From Verrucomicrobiota bacterium (GTDB taxonomy: Bacteria; Verrucomicrobiota; Verrucomicrobiia; Limisphaerales; SIBE01): 37,967 nucleotides of DNA. Below are positions 32,301 to 37,967 of this stretch, piece after piece. Both the position numbers and the translations under genes were made by a program. The DNA lies in assembly GCA_016871515.1 (NCBI GenBank), contig VHDE01000052.1, forward strand, positions 1 through 37,967, given 5' to 3'. The number at the start of each line of letters is the position of its first letter. The first letter of the stretch is position 1. The notes under the pieces were generated by a model. The model saw only the letters and a program-made list of their open reading frames with translations, had not been told where the DNA came from and did no database searches.

Positions 32301-35300
32301 ATGAGACGATTCGCTTACTTCACGTTAGTCCAGTCCTTCGTTTGCCTCGCATCGCAAGCAGTGCCGGCCAGCGCACAAACCGACGCGGCGAATCCCGAGT
32401 ACTTCGAGAAGAACATTCGGCCTTTGCTGAAACAGTATTGTCTCGACTGTCACTCGACCGAAAAACAGAAAGGCGAGCTCGACCTCGAACGTTTTACGTT
32501 GCTGACCGAAGTGAAACGGCATCCTAAGGTTTGGCAGGCGGCTATCGAACAACTCACGACGAACGAGATGCCGCCCAAGGATAAACCCCAACCTAAGTCG
32601 GACGAACGTGAGCGCTTGGCCAGTTGGGTGCGAGGAATCCTCGACGATCTCGCGCGGGCTCGTGCCGGTGATCCCGGACCGGTCGTCCTCCGTCGATTGA
32701 GCAACGCGGAATACACTTACACCGTGCGCGATTTGACTGGCGTTGAAGTCGATCCCGCGCGCGAGTTTCCCGTGGATGGCGCAGCGGGCGAGGGTTTCAT
32801 GAACACTGGCAATTCGCTCGTGATGTCGCCCTCGCTCTTCACGAAGTATCTTGATGCAGCCAAGGAAATCGCCAGTCACGCGGTGTTGCTGCCGGATGGT
32901 TTCGGTTTTTCGCCCAAGACAACGCGGCGCGATTGGACCGAAGAAACACTCGCGCAAATTCGCGAGTTTTATCGCGAATTCACCGACCCCCAGGGCGGCA
33001 CGCGCGTCAATCTGCAAGGCATCGTTTATGACACCAACACCGGCGGCCGGCTGCCAGTCGAGAAGTACCTCGCCGCCACTCTGACGGATCGAGAGGCGTT
33101 GACGAAAGGCAGCAAGACTTTTGAGGAAGCGGCTCGCGAACGCGGATTGAGCGCCAAGTATCTCCGGGCTTTGTGGCGAATGCTGCATTCGGATGAGCCG
33201 TCGCTGTTGCTGGATAACCTTCGCCGTCGCTGGGGCGAAGCCAAGCCATCCGACGCGGCCGCGCTGGCCGCCGAGATCGGCGGTTGGCAGAACGCGCTCT
33301 GGAAATTTTCGAGTGTCGGTCACATTGGAAAAGTGGGTGGTCCGAAAGCCTGGCAGGAACCGGTCAATCCGATCACGACCAAACAGGAGGTGCGTTTCAA
33401 AATTCCGGCGGCTGCGGACGGCAAGGACGTTACACTTTATCTCATTGCGTCCGACGCCGCGGATGGTCGCGAACATGATTTTGCCGTCTGGCAACGACCG
33501 AGACTAGTCGCTCCAGGCCGCCCAGATTTGCTGTTGCGTGATGTGCGACAGATGGCGCGCGTTTTTGCGGAACGACGCGAACGCGTTTTCAGTTCAGCCG
33601 GGAAATGCTTGATGGCCGCTGCGGAAGTAAAGGGTGACACGACCGCTGCGGAAATTGGCGAACTCGCGCGCAAACATGGCGCGGAATCGGACGTCCTTTC
33701 GGCGTGGCTCGATTTTCTCGGCCTTGGGACAGGAGGAGTTTTGCGAATCGAAGGGTATTTGACTAACACGATTGCCAGCTCGGCTGGTTACGATTTCGTG
33801 AAAGGGTGGGGGAGCCACAGTCTGCCGCTCTTGGTGGCGAATTCCACGGACACGCAGGTGCGCATTCCCGGTGTGATGAAACCGCACGGTGTCGCCGTGC
33901 ATCCGACGCCGAAACTCGCGGTCGCCGTCGGCTGGCGAAGTCCCGCGGCCGCGAGCGTGCAAATCAACGCGACGATCAAGCACGCGCATCCCGAGTGCGG
34001 CAACGGAGTGACGTGGTCGGTCGAATTGCGGCGCGGCGCAACGCGGCAACGTTTCGGCGCCGGCGTTGCGCAAGGCAGCCGCGAGGGCAAAGCCGGCCCA
34101 TTTGAGAATGTCTCGGTCCAAGCCGGCGATCTCGTCTCTCTCATTATCGGCCCGCGCGACAATAATCACTCATGCGACCTGACGGCGATTGACCTCACGA
34201 TCACCAGCGCGGGCGAAAGCGGCCGCAAATGGGATTTGGCAGGCGATGTTTCCGGCGATATTCTCGCGGGCAATCCGCACGCCGACAAATCTGGCAATGA
34301 CGGCATCTGGCATTTCTACAGCGAACCAGTGACAGGCAACGAAACCGGCCCAGTCATTCCGGCGGGCTCGCTGTTGGCGCGCTGGCAAAAAACCGGCAGC
34401 GCTGAGGAGAAGAAACAGATCGCGGACGAGTTGCAGAAGCTTTTGGCCAGTGGGCTGCCTGTGGCGAAGGAGAGCCCGGATGCGGCATTGTATCGGCAAC
34501 TAGCGTCTCTGGGTGGGCCGCTCTTCAGCGGGTTGACCGGCAATCATCGTCTTGGGGAAACTCACACCTCCGCGTCAAAACCATCTTCTGATTCTGGCTT
34601 ATCCGCCCAAGCGGCTGGCCTCGACCCCGCGCTCTTTGGCAAACATCCGCGTGCGATTGATCCAGACAGTCTCTGCGTTCAAGCGCCGAGCGTCATCGAA
34701 GTTCGGCTGCCGAGTGAACTCGTCGAAGGCTGCGAATTTGTGACAACTGGCCTGCTCGATCCGGAGACAGGGGCGGAAGGCAGCGTGCAATTGCAAGTCA
34801 GCACCAACAAACCCGAGTCAATCACAGCGTTATTGGCCAGCGCGGCGACCGTTCAGAAGGGAGGCGGTTACTGGACATCGAACAACAGTCAGGTTGCTCA
34901 CAGCACGCCGATCATCGTGAATGAGGGCAGCACAGCCCTCAAACGGATTGAAGCCAGTTTCGACGATTTCCGCCGTTGGTTTCCCTCGGCGCTCTGTTAC
35001 ACAAAAATTGTGCCGGTGGATGAAGTCGTCACGCTGACGCTTTATTATCGCGAAGACGACCAATTGAGCCGGCTCATGCTCGATGATGCGCAGAAGGCGA
35101 AGCTGGATCGGCTGTGGAATGAATTGCGTTACACCAGCCACGATGCCTTGACCCTCGTGGATGCCCTCGAACAGATCATTGAATACGCCACCCAAGATGC
35201 CGATCCGAAAGTATTTGAACCGTTGCGCAAGCCCTTTGGCGAACGCGCATCGGCGTTTCGGCAATGGCTGGTCGAGAGCGAGCCGCAACATCTCAAGAAC

Positions 35301-36542
35301 ATGCTCGACTTCGCCGGGCGCGCGTATCGGCGTCCGTTGACGCAAAGCGAGACGGAGGAGCTGCGCGGACTTTATCACAAGCTGCGCGAACAAGAGATTC
35401 CACATGATGAAGCGCTCCGGCTCACGCTGGCGCGCGTGCTCGTGGCGCCGACTTTCCTTTATCGTTTGGAAAAGCCGGGGCCCGGTTCAGCGCAAACAGC
35501 AGTTTCAGATTGGGAACTCGCGAGCCGTCTCAGTTACTTTTTGTGGTCATCGCAGCCCGATGCGGAACTGCGCGAGCTGGCTGCCGCAGGACGATTAAGG
35601 CAGCCAGGAGTGCTCGTGGCGCAAGCGCGGAGGATGTTGAAGGATGCGCGGGTGCGGCGGTTAGCGACCGAATTCGGCTGTCAATGGCTCCACATTCACA
35701 GTTTCGACACACTCGATGAAAAGAGCGAACGCCACTTTCCAACCTTTGCCGGTTTGCGCGGTGCGATGTACGAAGAATCGATCCTTTTCTTCACCGACCT
35801 TTTCCAAAACGACCGCTCGGTGCTGTCGCTGTTGGATTCCGATCACACCTTTCTCAACGAGGCGTTGGCGAAACATTACGGCATTCCCGAAGTGACGGGC
35901 GCGGATTGGCGGCGGGTCGATGGGGTCAGAAAGTTTTCGCGAGGCGGGATTCTCGCGCAGGCGACGACGTTGGCGAAGCAGTCGGGCGCTTCCCGCACCA
36001 GCCCGATCTTGCGCGGCAATTGGGTGGCCGAAGCGCTCCTGGGTGAAAAGTTGCCGCGCCCGCCGAAAGAGGTGCCGCGGTTGCCTGAGGATGAAACGGC
36101 CACGGAAGGACTCACCGTGCGGCAGTTGGTGGAGAAGCACAGCAGCGATCCGAGTTGCGCGAATTGCCACGTGCGGATCGATCCTTACGGTTTTGCGCTG
36201 GAAAGCTTTGATGCCATCGGGCGCTGGCGGGAGAAAGACTTGGCGGATCGCCCCATCGACACGCGTTCAAAGGTAATGGATGGAACCGCGTTGAATGGCC
36301 TCGATGGTTTGCGCAATTATCTTTTGACGAAACGACGCGAGGCAATTGTCCGGCAATTTTCGAAGAAGCTGTTAGGTTACGCGCTGGGTCGGGGAGTGCA
36401 ATTATCGGATGAGCCGTTATTGGCGGAAATGCAAACGAAGTTAAAAGCGCAGGATTATCGGTTCGCGACCGCTGTCGAAACAATTGTGCTCAGCCGCCAG
36501 TTTCGCGAGATTCGGGGAAAGGAAGCTGCATATGAGGATTGA
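32301..36542 (+). CDS. Giant PSCyt1-DUF1587-DUF1595-DUF1592-DUF1588-DUF1585 protein
   Basis: 1413 residues with a Sec signal (YFTLVQSFVCLASQAVPASA). Order: PSCyt1 with CLDCH (Cys47-Cys50-His51) and MPPKDKPQP; DUF1587 (residues about 130-195, LRRLSNAEYTYTVRDLTGVE, EGFMNTGNSLVMS); a long middle of about 600 residues including a predicted beta-sandwich (SVELRRGATRQRFGAG, VSVQAGDLVSLIIGPRDNN); DUF1595 (about 1000-1060, RAYRRPLTQSE); DUF1592 (about 1068-1190, ELASRLSYFLWSSQPD); DUF1588 (about 1195-1290, GILAQATTLAKQSGASRTSP, CANCHVRIDP at Cys1286); DUF1585 (about 1325-1405). These proteins are thought to be heme-containing, exported and partners of DUF1552 proteins; biochemistry is unproven. It is longer than common members because of the middle insert. 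The DUF1552 gene follows. Confidence 0.9.
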   Translation: MRRFAYFTLVQSFVCLASQAVPASAQTDAANPEYFEKNIRPLLKQYCLDCHSTEKQKGELDLERFTLLTEVKRHPKVWQAAIEQLTTNEMPPKDKPQPKSDERERLASWVRGILDDLARARAGDPGPVVLRRLSNAEYTYTVRDLTGVEVDPAREFPVDGAAGEGFMNTGNSLVMSPSLFTKYLDAAKEIASHAVLLPDGFGFSPKTTRRDWTEETLAQIREFYREFTDPQGGTRVNLQGIVYDTNTGGRLPVEKYLAATLTDREALTKGSKTFEEAARERGLSAKYLRALWRMLHSDEPSLLLDNLRRRWGEAKPSDAAALAAEIGGWQNALWKFSSVGHIGKVGGPKAWQEPVNPITTKQEVRFKIPAAADGKDVTLYLIASDAADGREHDFAVWQRPRLVAPGRPDLLLRDVRQMARVFAERRERVFSSAGKCLMAAAEVKGDTTAAEIGELARKHGAESDVLSAWLDFLGLGTGGVLRIEGYLTNTIASSAGYDFVKGWGSHSLPLLVANSTDTQVRIPGVMKPHGVAVHPTPKLAVAVGWRSPAAASVQINATIKHAHPECGNGVTWSVELRRGATRQRFGAGVAQGSREGKAGPFENVSVQAGDLVSLIIGPRDNNHSCDLTAIDLTITSAGESGRKWDLAGDVSGDILAGNPHADKSGNDGIWHFYSEPVTGNETGPVIPAGSLLARWQKTGSAEEKKQIADELQKLLASGLPVAKESPDAALYRQLASLGGPLFSGLTGNHRLGETHTSASKPSSDSGLSAQAAGLDPALFGKHPRAIDPDSLCVQAPSVIEVRLPSELVEGCEFVTTGLLDPETGAEGSVQLQVSTNKPESITALLASAATVQKGGGYWTSNNSQVAHSTPIIVNEGSTALKRIEASFDDFRRWFPSALCYTKIVPVDEVVTLTLYYREDDQLSRLMLDDAQKAKLDRLWNELRYTSHDALTLVDALEQIIEYATQDADPKVFEPLRKPFGERASAFRQWLVESEPQHLKNMLDFAGRAYRRPLTQSETEELRGLYHKLREQEIPHDEALRLTLARVLVAPTFLYRLEKPGPGSAQTAVSDWELASRLSYFLWSSQPDAELRELAAAGRLRQPGVLVAQARRMLKDARVRRLATEFGCQWLHIHSFDTLDEKSERHFPTFAGLRGAMYEESILFFTDLFQNDRSVLSLLDSDHTFLNEALAKHYGIPEVTGADWRRVDGVRKFSRGGILAQATTLAKQSGASRTSPILRGNWVAEALLGEKLPRPPKEVPRLPEDETATEGLTVRQLVEKHSSDPSCANCHVRIDPYGFALESFDAIGRWREKDLADRPIDTRSKVMDGTALNGLDGLRNYLLTKRREAIVRQFSKKLLGYALGRGVQLSDEPLLAEMQTKLKAQDYRFATAVETIVLSRQFREIRGKEAAYED

Positions 36543-36738
36543 CCACGAAAAGCGCGAAAGACACGAAAAGTGGTCTTGACTCGGCTTTCCATGAACGTGA
36601 AGGCAGGGCGGCGTTGCTGCGCCGCCTGCAGCGCGGGTTTGACAAGGCGGCGCAGCAACATTTCGCAGCAACACCGCCCTGCCGCCGATTGTTCGCTTGC
36701 CTTATTTCTTTTTCGTGTCTTTCGCGTTTTTCGTGGTA
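36541..36738. repeat. Nested inverted-repeat element between the paired DUF1585 and DUF1552 genes
   Basis: Outer ends are inverted: accacgaaaagcgcgaaaga followed by cacgaaaa (from 36542) and ttttcgtgtctttcgcg followed by tttttcgtggt (to 36737). Inner ends are also inverted: ggcagggcggcgttgctgc (36602-36620) and gcagcaacaccgccctgcc (36665-36683). The left edge overlaps the stop codon of the upstream gene (36540-36542). Two nested palindromes suggest one element inserted into another. Confidence 0.85.
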
Positions 36739-36766
36739 GAACAATCACAATCAACCAACAGAGCCT

Positions 36767-37967
36767 ATGATGAATCACAAACTTTCTCGACGGACGTTTC
36801 TGCGTGGTGTCGGTGTCACGATGGCGTTGCCATGGATGGAATCGATGACCGTCTGGGGTGACGCGCCCGCGGCCAACAAAGTTGCAAGCGAAGCGCCCGT
36901 GCGTTTGGCCGTGCTCTTTTCAGGAAACGGGTTTCACAGCAAGGAATGGTGGGCCAAGGGCGAAGGCAAGAATATGGAAGTGGGCAAGGTCCTCGCGCCG
37001 CTCCACGATCTCCGCGAAAAAATGCTCTTCATCCGCGGCCTTTACAACGAACAGGCGCTCAAGGGGAACATCCACAGTTCCCAGACGGGCAATCTTCTCT
37101 CGGGCGCGCCGCTGGCTTCGGGCGGCGAGATTCGTTCCGGCACGAGCATCGATCAGTTGCTCGCCCAACGTTTCGGACGCGAGACGAAAGTTCCCAGCCT
37201 CGTGCTTGGTTGCGAGAAGTCGAATCCTTCCGTGCACAAGAATTATTCGATGCTTTATAGCTCGCACATTTCGTGGACCTCGCCAACGACGCCGACACCG
37301 TTGGAAATTTACCCCTCCCTTGCGTTCGACCGGCTCTTCAAGGACGAGGTCCAACGCGGCGACAAAAGCGTGCTCGACGCTGTGCTCAGCGACGCGAAAG
37401 ATTTTCGGCGTCACATCAGCGCGACCGATCAACGGAAGCTGGACGAATATCTCGATTCCGTGCGCGAAGTGGAACAACGCATCGAGCAGGCTGGAAAGAA
37501 AGGCGAATTGCAGGGCTGGCGGCCGACACTCATGGCGCCGAATATCCCGCGTCCGGCGGACGGCATCCCGCAAGACATCGCCGAACACATGCGTTTGATG
37601 TGCGATATCCTTGTGCTCGCGTTCCAAACGGACAGCACACGGTTTTGCTCCCTCAAGCTAAACAACGATCATTCGTCGCTGCGCTTTCCGAACCTCAACG
37701 TGGATTACATGATTCATCATCTGCTCTCGCACTCGGACACGGCGGACTGGCTGAAGGTGAATCAGTTTTTCCTCGAACAAGTCGGGTATATTGCCCGCAA
37801 GCTGGACAGCATTCAGGAGGGCGAACGGACTGCGCTCGACAACACGATGCTGCTTTATCTCTCGAGCATGTTGACCGGAAGCCATGATGCGACGCAGTTG
37901 CCCGCTGTGCTGCTGGGCGGTGCGGGCGGCCAGATCAAAGGCGGCCGCGTGTTGGATTACAAAGACA
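36767..37967 (+). CDS. DUF1552 protein, Tat-exported, cut by the window edge
   Basis: Open from ATG 36767 (or the next codon, ATG 36770) to the right edge, 400 codons with no stop. It begins MMNHKLSRRTFLRGVGVTMA, a twin-arginine signal. The body follows the DUF1552 pattern: VRLAVLFSGNGFH, KMLFIRGLYNEQALKGNIHS, TGNLLSGAPL, SGTSIDQLLAQ, LDEYLDSVREVEQRI, HMRLMCDILVLAFQTDSTR and NTMLLYLSSMLTGSHD. In Planctomycetota and Verrucomicrobiota DUF1552 proteins are encoded directly after DUF1587-1585 proteins, as here, so they probably act together outside the cytoplasm. Function unproven. A 224-base gap with an inverted-repeat element separates the two genes. Confidence 0.9.
   Translation, partial: MMNHKLSRRTFLRGVGVTMALPWMESMTVWGDAPAANKVASEAPVRLAVLFSGNGFHSKEWWAKGEGKNMEVGKVLAPLHDLREKMLFIRGLYNEQALKGNIHSSQTGNLLSGAPLASGGEIRSGTSIDQLLAQRFGRETKVPSLVLGCEKSNPSVHKNYSMLYSSHISWTSPTTPTPLEIYPSLAFDRLFKDEVQRGDKSVLDAVLSDAKDFRRHISATDQRKLDEYLDSVREVEQRIEQAGKKGELQGWRPTLMAPNIPRPADGIPQDIAEHMRLMCDILVLAFQTDSTRFCSLKLNNDHSSLRFPNLNVDYMIHHLLSHSDTADWLKVNQFFLEQVGYIARKLDSIQEGERTALDNTMLLYLSSMLTGSHDATQLPAVLLGGAGGQIKGGRVLDYKD

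Noticed and set aside
32325..33494. 389-codon minus-strand open frame
   Set aside because: Opposite the well-supported DUF1587 protein; composition (Arg, Gln, Phe rich) and lack of motifs mark it as a shadow.
1..37967. tRNA, rRNA, riboswitch or prophage genes
   Set aside because: No cloverleaf with a recognisable TpsiC arm, no rRNA segment, no known riboswitch core and no phage structural or integrase gene was seen by eye.

Overview
The window looks like a chromosomal segment of a Verrucomicrobiota bacterium, most likely of the Pedosphaera-like subdivision 3 (Limisphaerales/Pedosphaerales). This is inferred from: secreted sulfatases; Planctomycetes/Verrucomicrobia-type cytochrome proteins (PSCyt1 with DUF1549/DUF1553, and PSCyt1 with DUF1587-1585, the latter followed by DUF1552); a prepilin-like protein with a C-terminal DGHVE motif; many twin-arginine proteins; and intergenic spaces full of short palindromic repeats. 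No rRNA, tRNA or CRISPR array was seen. Nothing here fixes the species.

Layout. 1-11889 is almost entirely on the minus strand: the signal-peptide start of a gene running off the left edge, a Tat-exported DegT-type aminotransferase, two amidohydrolase-family proteins preceded by a Phd/MazF-like toxin-antitoxin pair, a secreted nitrilase-family hydrolase, a beta-propeller protein, a sulfatase, a chimeric DUF5060/MFS remnant, a small heavy-metal-associated (HMA) protein with an in-frame TGA, and a secreted SGNH-type hydrolase. 12021-16878 is on the plus strand: a PIN-toxin fragment, a Tat-exported galactonate-dehydratase-like enolase, a frameshifted PSCyt1/DUF1549/DUF1553 protein and an aspartic-protease pseudogene. 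16895-22511 is minus: GH32 fructan/sucrose hydrolase, YtcJ-like amidohydrolase and a second sulfatase. 22831-29953 is mostly plus: gatB, an addiction pair, a MetE-like protein, an MFS transporter, a minus-strand addiction pair with a truncated toxin, a BNR/sialidase-like protein and an Sfp-type phosphopantetheinyl transferase. 30014-37967 holds a minus-strand prepilin-like protein, a twice-frameshifted phosphodiester-glycosidase pseudogene, and the DUF1587-1585 plus DUF1552 pair, the last running off the right edge.

How the genes fit together. Most products carry Sec or Tat signals and resemble enzymes for breaking down sulfated or complex carbohydrates and related acids outside the cytoplasm (sulfatases, GH32, galactonate dehydratase-like, nitrilase-like, SGNH, sialidase-like). 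The multi-domain cytochrome proteins probably belong to the same periplasmic or giant-protein repertoire; their biochemical role is not established. The housekeeping genes (gatB, phosphopantetheinyl transferase) stand alone.

The most interesting signal is at 10186-10584. An HMA-domain protein has TGA exactly where the first metal-binding Cys of the GMTC motif belongs, followed 26 nt later by the loop of a perfect 8-bp hairpin with loop GUC. This is what a bacterial selenocysteine insertion element looks like. A second theme is active gene decay: five or more broken genes, including a toxin whose 3' end is replaced by a palindromic element and an in-frame fusion of the start of one gene to the end of another.
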